From positions 26,709,557-26,773,556 of the forward strand of contig OZ023273.1 of NCBI GenBank assembly GCA_964007475.1: a DNA stretch of 64,000 nt. The letters are read 5' to 3'. Both the position numbers and the translations under genes were made by a program. Numbering within the stretch: the stretch's first letter is position 1; each line of letters starts with the position of its first letter. Below the pieces are notes generated by a model. It saw only the letters and a program-made list of their open reading frames with translations. It made no database searches and had not been told where the DNA came from. This document shows positions 49,258 to 61,096 of the stretch, one piece after another. The stretch is from Hybos culiciformis (lineage: Eukaryota > Arthropoda > Insecta > Diptera > Hybotidae).

Positions 49258-49319
49258 TTATTTTTTGAAAAACCTATCAACAACCAACTCTTAAAAATAA
49301 ATAAATATTTGTTTATAAA

Positions 49320-52300
49320 CTATTCTATTAGAAAAGCTTGCTTTTTAACTAGTTCTTTGAATAATCCATCTTCCTTAGTTATTAAATCATGATATATGCC
49401 TTGTTCACATATACTTCCATTATCTAAAACAACTATCCTGTCAGCATTATTAACTGTACTAAGTCTATGGGCGATTCTAAGTACAGTAGTCTGATTGCAT
49501 TTGGCCAATTCTTCTAATGCGTTTTGTACTAATTCTTCAGACAATGAATCCAAAGCACTAGTTGCTTCATCGAATAATAAAATTGTTGGTTTCTACAAAT
49601 AAAAATTATTTTTAGTTATTTTTGTGTTAAAAATAGACTGGGTGTTTTAATTCACTTTAATTAAGGCCCTTGCTATAGCTATTCTTTGTTTCTGTCCTCC
49701 ACTTAGCATCATGCCACGTTGCCCAACCATTGTATTTAAACCATTTGGTAACGAAGAAACGAACTCATCAACATAAGCAATTTTTATAACGTCATTAAAA
49801 TTTTGTTCAGTTATTGCTTGATTCGAATTCAATCCATACAAAATATTTTCCTTTATGGTTCCACTAAAAAGGATAGGTTCCTACAAAATACAAAAATAGT
49901 AAATTTGTTAATTTTATTCACTTGTTTTATTTGTTTTTTTTTTATTTAATAAAACAAAAAACAATCCGTGCTTTCAATATAAATTACCTGGCTTACTGCT
50001 CCTATTTGACTCCTCAACCACACTGGATTCAATTTCTTCAAATCTATCCCATCTAATCTTATATTGCCTTTGTCTGGATCGTATAAGCGTAAAAGTAAGG
50101 AACCAAGTGTTGATTTTCCACTTCCACTACGTCCTACAATAGCAGTAGTCTCACCAGGATTAAGTTTTAGATTCAAATTTTTTAGAACTAAAATATTTTG
50201 CCGTGATGGAAATCTAAAGTTTACATTTTCAAATTCTATTCCTCCCAATGATTTTTTAAGAGGAATAACTCCCATATCTAATGGTATTGTTTGTTTTCTG
50301 TCAAGTATCTCCCATATCCTTTGACCAGATCCAACACCTTTATTTAGTTCTGAATAAAAATTACTTAAACCGTTTATTGATATTGCAGAATAGGCAGCAT
50401 ATAAAATAAATGAGGTTAAAGCTCCAATAGATAAAGTGTCTGTTACTACCAATATTCCTCCATAATATAATACTGAAATTATTATAATGTTACCAGATAA
50501 ACCAGTCTGTAATTAAAGAATTGAAAAAGCAAAATGAATTAAAATAAATTTTCCTAAGAATTTCTAATAAGGTCCACATCCACCTTCTCTGTAAAAACTA
50601 AATATATTCGCCGGAAAAACTCGCACGGCGAATACGTCCAAAATTGTAATTCCCCAAGAAACGAATGAATAAAAAAACGTTTCAGTAAATCAAAAATTAG
50701 TTAGCAATCTTGTTTAGTAACATTGTATAATGTAGGTTACAGAATTTTTATAATCTCTACATATTAAAGTTTTTTCCCTTTTATGTAAGTATGCTTAAAT
50801 ATAATTTTTAACTTTTGTATTAATCTGCACAAGGAGTTTAGCGTTATAGACTTGTGTTGTGATGCTTCTCAATTGTGTTTTATAGATTCACTCACACAAG
50901 ACGTAATCGTTGCTCATTCATCAGATCACACATCAGTGACCATGCAGCAATGTTTCTAGCTTGTAGTACGTTTTGGTGAAGAAAAGGTGGTAAATATTAA
51001 TTTTTTAATTTATAAAAAACTGAATCAATTATTTAGTAGATAAATTATATGCAGGGTTTTTTTTCTTGCTTTCATTCCACCTAAGTAAGGTAACAAAAAA
51101 ATAGAAAAAGGGCGCCATGACATTAATCCATATGAAAAACCGAAATAATCGGTTATATGACATTTAACTATATTCAAACCGAAATAAAATATACGCAATA
51201 ATCTATACCTTTAGATTATTTCTGCCTCAACTGGTAATAATCTATATTCCCAAAAGCAGTATGTCCTATATGATAGACACGGTAATATTTAATAATTATT
51301 TTAAAATTTATTATTAAAGTAGAAACAAAACAATAATTCCAGCCTGAAGTGTGGATTAAGCTCAAGAACGAACACGTCGTAGAATTACGACATTGAATGT
51401 ATTTTTTATTTAGTTATTTAACCAATGAAATTTATTTATTTATTCGTTATAATTTTTTTTTTTATTGCGAAGGACGGTTTCAAATAAAAATAATTAAATA
51501 AACATTCTTTGCCGCGCTGTATTAACAAAACATTAAGCTATATAAATTGATGAATGTGTATGGAACTTATTTTTTTATTAAATAAATATGATTCACCATA
51601 AATCCTTAGTATTCAAGTGATTTTTTTGTCGATCTATGATTTAACTTTTTATAATATGAATATGTAGTTTGTTAATATACGTACAAGTCCATAAAATGTA
51701 GCTCTAGCCCCAACTTCCTTATAACCTAATTCCAGCGCACCAGTTAGCAGTTGATCATATTTAATGCATTCTTCATTTTCTTTGGAAAAAATTTTTACTG
51801 TTTTTATATTTCCCAATCTTTCCTCAGCAAATTTTGAAATATCTGCTAATTTGTCTAATAAATTGCGTGTTATATTCCTCAAATATCTTCCATAAATAAT
51901 GGCAATTCCAGCAATGCAAGGCACAACGCAAACGCTGACTAAAGCTAGCTTTGGTGATGTATAAATCTGAAAAGATTATAAATTATTATTAGTTTCAAAG
52001 ATTTATTTAACAATTTAAATAATAAGTACCTACACAAGCTCGAAAACGAAAGTTCGAAAAGAACGAAATTCCGAAAAAATCAAAATTGATAAAAAAATTT
52101 AAAATCCCGAAAAAAAAAAGAAAATCATAAAAATTAAAGTCAAAGTACGAATTCCATAAAAAAAAAAATTGTTATATATCTATAATTCTAGAAAGGACAT
52201 TTTATTTCATAATTAGTTAAAAAACCCTACATCATTGATTAGGAATACTAAAAATTTTTTGTGTTAATAAAAAATATTAATGCACCCACAGGGAAAAGCG

Positions 52301-54847
52301 AAAATGTTTTGCTCGAGAAGCCGAAGGTTAAGTTGCGAAGGACTTTATAATATATATATAAAACAAAAATTATTTTATATAATCAAAAAAAAAAAGAAGC
52401 AAACGCCCCAGCGCTCACTTTACAAAAATTTAATTGAGTTTAAAATAATTTTGTGATTAAAAAAATAATCAAATAAATCGTACTTTTTTTTTTGTATATG
52501 TTTACTTAAGCCCCGTCTATAATTTGGGTCTGTTTACTTCTACCCCACCCATGGGGTTAAAATAAACAGAAAAGATAAAAATTTTTTACTGATGATTAAA
52601 ATTATATCTGAAACATTTTAATCTAAACTAAATTGACTAGGTATTTTTTTTTAGAGAAAAAGGTCAACTTTTAATGTAAAACTAGTGCTATTAATTAATA
52701 ATGATTTTTAAAGAGTTATGGCCTAAAAGTAAAAATGCTTACTATATCCCTGCTATCCCCTAATTTAAAACAACAGATTTACAAGAAATTTAATAACTTA
52801 ACCATCATAGTTGTTCCAGCTAGAATCATAACTGCAGATCTAAGGCCATCGGAAAGATTTTGACTTAAACAATTACCAACTAGATAAGTGTCCGTTGATA
52901 ATCTACTGATAAGCTCACCAGTTCCTTTCGTGTCAAACCAACAAGTATCATGATTCATTAATTTTTTGTATAATAAGTTTCTAAGATCATTCACAATACG
53001 AAGGGCTAAAAATTAAAGTTTTAAAGTGATAATTATTAACGATACTAGCAATAAATAAAATTTTTTAATCAAAAACAGAATGAAACATATAATACTGTAA
53101 TAATTTTTTTCTTGTGTCACGAGGGAATATAATAAAAAAAATCAGTGTTAGAGTTTGGTAATTTTTAAATATTTAATGTTTTTAAATTTTTTAAATTTAA
53201 ATTTTTCTTAATTTACTACTTAAAACTATATTAATTTTTCATTACTTTTTAAACAATATTAAATTTTTTTTACATTTTTTTATAAATATTTTTTATTATT
53301 TAAATAATTTTTAATAATATTCAAATTTTTAACGCTTTTATCCCTCGATACATTAGTGTGACAATTCCCCTATTTTTGTTTATTTCTAAACCATTTTCAA
53401 TTTTCAGATAAGAGTTTGTACAAGTCTGTTCTAAAATGTTACATGATACTGATTTCCGGATTCTAGTTTCGGATCTACAAGACGAAGTAAAAAGTAACAC
53501 AATAATAAACCCTCTGAAATAATAATCACTGCATCGAAATTATCACATAAATTAAACAACAACAACTAATAATACCTACGAAATTAAGTTTTTCTACTTT
53601 TGACCAAATACCATCTAAAGTTTTTCCTGGCTATTCTTTCATATTTACAAAAAAAACTCTCTTTTTTATATGTGAAAAAGCCAATCAAAATGCTAGATCT
53701 TACATAAGTTGTAAGCAAGGTTCAAATGCAGATGCCGAATATCTAAATAAATTCTGGTTTAAAACATAATTTAAAAAAAAAGCATCTTTAATAAAAAAAA
53801 AAAATGCGTACTTAGTAGGTCGATACCTGTATTCTTAATGAGTTCAAATTTTCATATAATTCGTTATAACAAAACCTTTCGTGAAATAATGGACCGTTTA
53901 CATATGTAGGGATAACTATTAGGTACCTAAATTATTATTATTATATACCTAGTTCAAATTATTTTTACTTACATGCACTATTAAAAAGATATACTCGTCC
54001 AAAATTAGCTATTCCACCAATAATAAAAACAACGCAAAGAATTGAACAAAAATTCGTTAAAGTAGACATAGCTTCAACATTTTTATCGGTATTATTGAAT
54101 ATTATGTCCAAAATTTTACCCAAAGCGAATGGAACACTCATTGTTATACCTGATGATATAATTAAACATCCGAAAGCACCTAAAAGTAAGCAATATATTG
54201 TAAATAAAAATTATAGAGTTTGCATGAAGATAGGTAGGTAGTTATAAATCACAACACGATCTACCTATCTAAGATTTATTATAAACGTGTGTAGATAATT
54301 GCTCCGCGATCTTGTATCTTTTTCCCTGTTAAGCTCAGGCGTTCTAAATAGCCTTTACGAATGTTTCTCGAAATATTCAAAACTTCTTTTTGTATCTAAC
54401 CTACTGACTGAACGATCCATTTCATTTTCGAATGGATTTAGTTAGCTAGACAATGTCAGATTGTAAATAAGGCACACTTTTCAAAAACTTACTAAATAAA
54501 ACAAGTTTCTCATTCTTGGCCAATTCTAACAACCTTAGGACATCATTTTTATTCATATTCATTTTTTTGACATTTGTTGTCACTAATCCAGCTTCTTTTG
54601 ATGAGTTCGTTTTTGTACTGTAATTAAATTTCGAATTTTTCACTTTTTTGAAATTAATTAATTTATAATTTTTTCTTAAATCTAAATTTTTAAATCTTAA
54701 TAAACATTGCGGCGGCGGCATCATCGAATAATTTTTATTATTCAATAAATTAATTCTTTTTATTGAATAATTTATAGTTGAATTAAAAATAGTTTTACTG
54801 CTAAATAATAATCCATGACGGCAACATTTTAAATTATTTAGCAACAT
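49320..54847 (-). CDS. Mitochondrial ABC half-transporter, ABCB10-type
   Basis: Seven exons: 54847-54493, 54179-53973, 53005-52803, 51966-51685, 50506-49988, 49880-49656, 49592-49320. Phases join to 687 residues, a half-transporter with one membrane domain and one ATP-binding domain. A basic, Asn-rich N-terminus fits a mitochondrial presequence. The membrane domain carries ISSGITMSVPFALGKILDII, GTGELISRLSTDT, IYGRYLRNIT and FAEERLGNIKTVK. Walker A is GRSGSGKST with Lys480, the Q-loop sits at the exon 5/6 join (VSQEPILFSGT), the signature is LSGGQKQR (581-588), Walker B is ILLFDEATSALD with Glu606, and the switch His is 639. The match to ABCB10 is close (NPVWLRSQIG, LLLRLYDP). ABCB10 is an inner-membrane exporter tied to heme synthesis and oxidative-stress protection in animals. 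All ATPase residues are intact. Confidence 0.93.
51110..51300. repeat. Dispersed repeat, copy B (partner 10975-11515)
   Basis: CAAACCGAAATAAAATATAC followed by GCAATAATCTATACC is the reverse complement of the right edge of the repeat at 10975-11515. TCCATATGAAAAACCGAAAT resembles that repeat's left edge. Shorter and lacking most internal units. Confidence 0.6.
51321..51397 (-). mobile_element. tRNA-derived SINE, copy 3, decayed
   Basis: On the minus strand: CTACGACGTGTTCGTTCTTG, AATCCACACTTCAGGCTGGA, ATTATTGTTTTGTTTCT. Same order as the other two copies but with a damaged B box and shortened body. Lies in an ABCB10 intron. Confidence 0.55.
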
Positions 54848-55709
54848 TCTTTTTTTATCTAATTTTCTTTTTTTTATTTAAATATTCGGTGGGCTTTAAT
54901 AAAATTATTAATTATATTTTTAATTTATAATAATATTAAAAACAAACCAACAAAATTTTTTACTTTCGTTTCATTTTCATTCTACTTTCTTATCAAATCA
55001 TCGTTTACGAAGATAAACGCCACCCGCTGCCTGTTTTAGTCGGCGCACTACTGTTTTTTTTTCTTCGCGCATTAAATCATATCGCCGCATTTAAGGCTGC
55101 ATGCAAACACGCTAGTGAAATAACGACTGAGTGAGAAAAAAAAAATGTATTTGGTGCTGCAATTTTCTCTGCATCAATTTAAATTTTTTCGGAATTTTCA
55201 AACTGAATCTTTAGTATTATCAGTATATTGGCACTATTTTTATTTTGGAATTGTTGCATTTTTCTGGCGTTCTTTCTTATTGCTCTTCTGCCCAGATGTG
55301 CTAGCTGAAATGCTGTAAAAGAAATCAACTGCCGCCATCACAATCGCACTTATTATTTTTCTTAGCCATGTAGGTATATGAAGTTCTAATCCTTGGATTT
55401 TAAAGTCCGGGCGTCAGGCCCATTCAAAATGAACAGAAATTAAATAGCAACGTCCATTTATAGTCAATTTCTGGTATTTTTAAATAAAATGGTTAATTCG
55501 GAAGTGTGGGCCAGACCTCAGTTCAACTACCTACCAAATTTCATTGGCGTGGAGTTTATTTAATTTCTGGGATTTTTTAATAAAATGGTCATTTTGAAAG
55601 TTTTATTGGCGTCTCTGCACTGGAAGTGAAGCTGTTCAAGTATCAGATATAGTGATCTACGATATAAAAATCTACTTTATTTTCGTCAAAGTATTAGTTT
55701 TTTTCTTAG

Positions 55710-55757
<48 letters not shown>

Positions 55758-55975
55758 AGTTCCTATCGTTTTTTTCTTACAGAATTTAATTATCAAAAAT
55801 TTATTTTTTTAAGTCATTTAATTGATTTTAAAGTCTTATAAAAGCTTTTTTAATTAAAAAAATAAATGAATGTAGCGAAAATGTTGCGAAAATGTTGTGC
55901 AACATTCTTTGACTGGACTTAAAAAAATATTTGACTAACTTCATATTGTTTTGTGCAGAACAGTTTCTACCCTTA

Positions 55976-57272
55976 TAGTACGTTCCATAAGTCCGGGTAC
56001 CCTCCACGCAAGATTTCCCTTTTCTGCAAAGTCCTAGGAATACCTTCTGCAAAGTCCTATGCACAGGGTATTGCCACCATTTTAATTTTAAAATCATATA
56101 CCTTAACAAATTTTATATGCGCATTGTTAAAAAATTTGACATTTGTTGTTTTCAGATTTTGAAGATTAATTTGTATATTTATTAATAATTTGCTTATATT
56201 TTGCTTAAAGAAATACAAATTTAATGAAATAGCTAAAATTCTTTTTTTATTTTTTAATGTTTTTAAGCTAAACACATAAAAACTATTAAAATGCATGACC
56301 AAAATTGAGTGAATGTGTTAGTTTACACTTTAACATGAATTTTTACTCCCTATTGACTAGTGATTCACCGATGAAAAAGTATTTCTATTTTGGAAATTGG
56401 TTACATGCATTTGGTGAACAAATATTAAAGTATATGCAAATAATTACAAGCAGCTGATGTCTTATTAACATTATGATAATTTATGTTGCCGTTCTCCCTT
56501 TACGAAGTTTCTTAATTTATTTTTCATCTGATAATGGATTCTTGTAGAACTCGACGTAATAAGACGAAAAGATAAAATAAAAATTTGCGATATCTCGCTT
56601 AGTTTTCGAGATGACACAATTTAAACTGGTTTTTATGAATTTATATTTAAATGAATAAAATGTTTGATATCTTGAAAACTAAGCGAGATATCGCAAATTT
56701 TTATTTTATCTTTTCGTCTTATTACGTCGAGTTCTACAAGAATCCATTATCAGATCCACGCCGTAGGCATCGTAGACTTGCCCATAATTTTTTTTCCAAT
56801 ATTTTGTTGTTTACAAATATTACACAAGTGCCGAAAAAACCAACAAAATACATGAGAAATTTTCGGCATTATGCAATATCATAAAGGAAGTGAGAATAGC
56901 TATAGTAAAATGTAAACTGAAAATCAAAGTGTAAAAAAAACCTGTATAAAATTTTTTGCCAGTAAATGGTTCAATATTTTTTTATTTATAATTTTTTTTT
57001 TCTAATAATATACCCACTTTGTTATTATTTGTTATTGTCCTAGAAAAAAACGCACTAAAAAGTACGCCCAGACCTGAGTTTGTTATGGGAAATTTTAAAA
57101 TTTCCCTTTGCAGAAGTTTTGTGGTAGGGTAGCATTTTGGAACGATTTTTTTGCAGAAATTGTCTCAATCATCGGACTTAGCTGTCAGATTTTGTCGTTC
57201 CAAAAGTAAATTTGTCACAGAACTGAGGTATTGTCCTGTGTGGAGGGTACCCGAGACTTATGGAACGCACTA
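55976..57272. mobile_element. PIF/Harbinger-like MITE, 1297 bp, with TTA duplication
   Basis: The ends TAGTACGTTCCATAAGTCC and (inverted) TAGTGCGTTCCATAAGTCTC continue as GGGTACCCTCCAC on both sides, giving terminal inverted repeats of about 34 bp. TTA flanks both sides (55973-55975, 57273-57275), while copy 1 has a single TTA at 3262-3264, so the empty site is known. A 3-bp TTA duplication is typical of PIF/Harbinger; a TA-type Tc1/mariner reading makes the ends asymmetric and is less likely. No transposase ORF. It carries a nested hairpin element at 56528-56755. Confidence 0.8.
56528..56755. mobile_element. Nested hairpin MITE, 85-bp inverted arms
   Basis: The left arm 56528-56612 (starting CTGATAATGGATTCTTGTAG) and right arm 56671-56755 are reverse complements with about one mismatch, separated by 58 bp. 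The arms contain the GACGAAAAGAT motif of the repeats at 27000-27365 and 36985-37050. It sits inside the larger MITE and appears younger than the dispersed relatives. Confidence 0.75.
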
Positions 57273-60200
57273 TTAATGACGTGAAATTATCGTGATGCAC
57301 CACTCATTTGTAGTGTAGCAATAACAAAGAGTTAATTTTATAATATAATAGTCTTCTAAATCAAGTTTTGAATGATTCTGTATTTCGTTGGATGATATTT
57401 ACATTTAAAACCAAATTTTTCCAATTTATTACCACAGACATTGGAATGAATATTACATTATCCTGTCAATCTGTACTTATATGGACTTATATGATGATTA
57501 TGTGAAAATCAAAAAATAGCAAAACAAAAAGTTGTTTATTATTTTATGGTCTTTATTTTGAATAATTATAATAGAGTACGTTGTATATGTACACACAGTA
57601 TAAGATTTTTTCAGAATCTGTTTGTATGTTGGACAATCATAAATTATTTTGCCTCAAATTTGGATTTTTACGCTGTTGCTTACACGATAATAATCCTAAA
57701 GTTTATTTTATTATATTAAGACAGAATTATTAAAATAAAATTTATAATGCTTAGATAATTTTTTTTTTAACATTTTGCTTAATCTTAATTTATACAATCC
57801 GCAATCTTAATTATAAGTTACTCTTATCTATAATCTTAAAATATTTTATATACAATTAAATGTTTTTTGATAATTCAAAATGAAAGTTTTGATAGAGTTT
57901 ACTGTTATTTTATTATATTATATGTATATAATTATTTATATATTATTCTTCAAATGAAATTTTGTAATGTAAGGCTTACACTTTTCTTATTTTATAAAAA
58001 TATATAATGTAGTTAGGTATACAACATAAGGGTTTTTTATACATCTAAATATATATATATCTTTTTTTTAATTATAAATTTTAAAAATTTTAACAATTTT
58101 TTTTAAATTTTTGTTTTAGGAAAAAAATATACTTGATATATTCCTGATATAAGAATTTGTATACATATAGATATATATATATATATAAATAATTCCAATT
58201 TTCAACATTATTAAAATATTATTATCTAAAATCAATTTAAAAAAAAAAATGAATTTTATTAAAATTATTTTATATTAAGATCTGAATTATAATATTAGTT
58301 ATATATATGTTATATAATTTTGTTTTAAAACATTACTCTCTAACAAAAATATTTAAGAATATTGTATTTTTACTATATATATATAAATAAAAATAATCAT
58401 TTAAGAAAGACAAGAATTTTTTTCTTATTATTTATATTCAATCTAAAATCTGATGATGGAACTATTCTTAATTTTATCTCCATATTTTATGTTCATATTT
58501 TAGTCGAGGCATAAGAAAATATTTGTTTTGTGTTTTATATTTATTACATACACAATTGTTAACCAGAGTCAGCCCTGTTTTTGATATATGTAGATAGATA
58601 CATATCTAAAATTTTATTAATCAAGTAAATTATACGAAATAAACTTTTCTTTGAAATTTTTTGTATTGAATATATTAAAATATCTCCGCTATTTTATTTA
58701 CCTTGTGTCTACGGACAGTCTGATATGACGTAGACATTATTAAATAATCAAAATTTTTAAATAATCTTTAAATTAGAAATTTTTTTTGTATTTAAAAGTG
58801 GTATGTTTTTAATACATTTCGGAAAATTTATTATTATTTTTCTTAAAACATCATATGTTTATTTCCAAAACAATTTTTTTTATTCAATTTGATTGTGCAA
58901 TCTCAGCTTTGGTAAGCAAAATAGATTTAAATAATATTAGACAAATGATAATGTACAATTTTTTCCTTATTTGTTGTTTAGATATTATTTGGAATTCAAA
59001 TTCACATAGTGTGGTTTGTACAAAATTCCGTAATACCATTGATTATGTACTAAAATTATCAGTTCCAAACATTTTTAGTATTCTAAATCAACTGTAATAC
59101 CTGCATATACAATTTTAAATGTGATTAATTAATTTTGAATTTTTGTATTTTTAATTTACATTCATTGATAGAGTTTTAATACCTTATCGTACTTGAATAT
59201 TATTTTACTTTTTTTAAATAAATTGAAACTATAATTTATTTTTAATATGCAATGCGACCGCACTCTATTCCTTTTCTTTTAATTTTTGTGTATAGTCGTC
59301 GAGTTAAATAAGTTTATTTTTGGATCTATGTGAAATTTGAAATCCAAGGTATACAAGTATACAAGTATTATCCAGTAACATGTAAGGTCTGGAAAGTTTG
59401 TTTGATTTTTCTAACTGTTACATTATTTGATTAGAAAATTTAAACAAGCATTGAATATTAAGTCACTGAAATATTTCTCAAATATTTCTTCTTTTATACA
59501 TACTTTTTGATTTAATTATGTATATTATATTATATACTTCTACATATGTAATTATCTAGCCAGTAGTTTTTATTTCTGAAAATAATTTTTATTGAAACAG
59601 CTTGAAAAATAATATTTATTAATCGTTGTATTAAAAACGGAAACAAAAGTTAAATTTCGCTTGTAATTAAAAGTGCCCAATCGACTCGATCAGCTACTTA
59701 AATAATTATTAAGATTTGAATTGAATTTACCAAATTTATTTTTCAAAGGTATTTACAATTTTTTTTACCATTTGTCTAACAATGAACAGGATTTTATACT
59801 CGAAAGAACATTAAAATTTTAAATAATATAAAAAAAATAATATAAATGAAATTCAAAACGTGCTTGCTTCAATACTTATTTAATAAAAAATAAGATCTTA
59901 GCATTCGGTTCTTAAATTTAAAAGATTAGGGGAAGCAAAATTTTTTAATGAAATCAAAAATCAAAAATTAATAAATTTTTGTAAAATAATTGCGTAACAA
60001 AATTATGTACATAAAATAATAAAAAAAATTTATGAATTAATTTCATTAAATAGTAAAATGCAAATTATATTAAATAAATTACGAAACTTACAATATTCCT
60101 CAGCTCAAAATTAAAATACATTTGATATAGTAATGCTTAAACTAAGTATGTTATACGAAAAAAATTGAAGCCTATAATCACGTTTTTCATTCTAAGCTTT

Positions 60201-61096
60201 TCCTGATATTTATTTCTTTCATTTATACTACAAATTATAAATGATTATTACCTAAAAATATTTCTAACTCAATTATTCATTCATAATTTGAATGTCAATT
60301 TTATTTTCTTACTTATTGAGAAAAAAACTATGAATAAAATAAAATTAAATTAATTATTTCCTTAAATATTAATTTCAGAACTTATAAACAGTTAATGTTT
60401 AAGAATATTTCAGAACTTGGTAAAAAAAATTTTAAAACCAAGCATCTAAAATAGCCCAACAATAAAATATTACAAGTGAAAATCTTTTCTTTTTTTTTTT
60501 TTTGAAGAAATAAATCATTTTTTACTCATGAACTTATATTTCTTTTTTTGTTTAATAAATTTTACTCTTAAATTAAAAAATCTATCTTAGCAAGTTCATA
60601 TTTAGAAGTTTTAAGTTTTGACTGCAAAAAATTCTGCTGAACTAAAAATTAAAAATGCCTTTAAACTTGCTTTGAAACCGGTAATTTTTTTTTGAAGGTT
60701 CAACGGAAATGAAGAGGCTGTTAACCTTGATGTAGCAATTCATTAATATTTTTTATTTGCATCACAGAAATATTAAAATTGAAAATTTTTGTAAATTTTC
60801 TTTCAAATTATTTGATTATTATTACTTGATGGTTTAACTTTGAGAATGGTATCAAGAGATAATGCAGGTATATAATATATTATACATACATTTACATAAG
60901 AATTTGTTAATTTTTTTATTTTATATTTTTTATCTTGAAATGACCAGTAGTTGATACCTCGTAGGCTAAAGTTTAAGAGATAAATTCGTAGACTGTTTTT
61001 TCTTTCTAAATTAATTTAGCTAATGTACGAAAACCAAATATTTGATTGTTCACTTTTGTATTAATTAATTTAATTTTCTATAAATAATAATAAAAA

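Larger units (their letters stand above)
48647..49319. other. Convergent 3' ends of EndoU and ABCB10 genes
   Basis: 670 bp between two stop codons. Holds AATAAA at 48759-48764 for EndoU and TTTATT at 49252-49257 (AATAAA on the minus strand) for ABCB10. Nothing else recognised. Confidence 0.6.
50507..51684. other. ABCB10 intron 4 with two repeat remnants
   Basis: Contains a dispersed-repeat fragment (51110-51300) next to a decayed SINE (51321-51397). Introns 51967-52802, 53006-53972 and 54180-54492 are AT-rich with nothing recognised. Confidence 0.6.
54848..61096. other. Intergenic region ABCB10 / Q-rich gene, copy 2
   Basis: Counterpart of 231-7081. Contains an uninterrupted TA microsatellite (about 55713-55752) where copy 1 has foldback elements, and a MITE at 55976-57272. 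The rest mirrors copy 1, with no gene recognised; it may include the Q-rich gene's 3' UTR. Confidence 0.6.

Noticed and set aside
55976..57272. piggyBac-type insertion at TTAA
   Set aside because: The empty site contains TTAA, but the filled site reads TTAT on the left and the ends lack a CCC start; a TTA duplication with symmetric TAGTRCG ends fits better.
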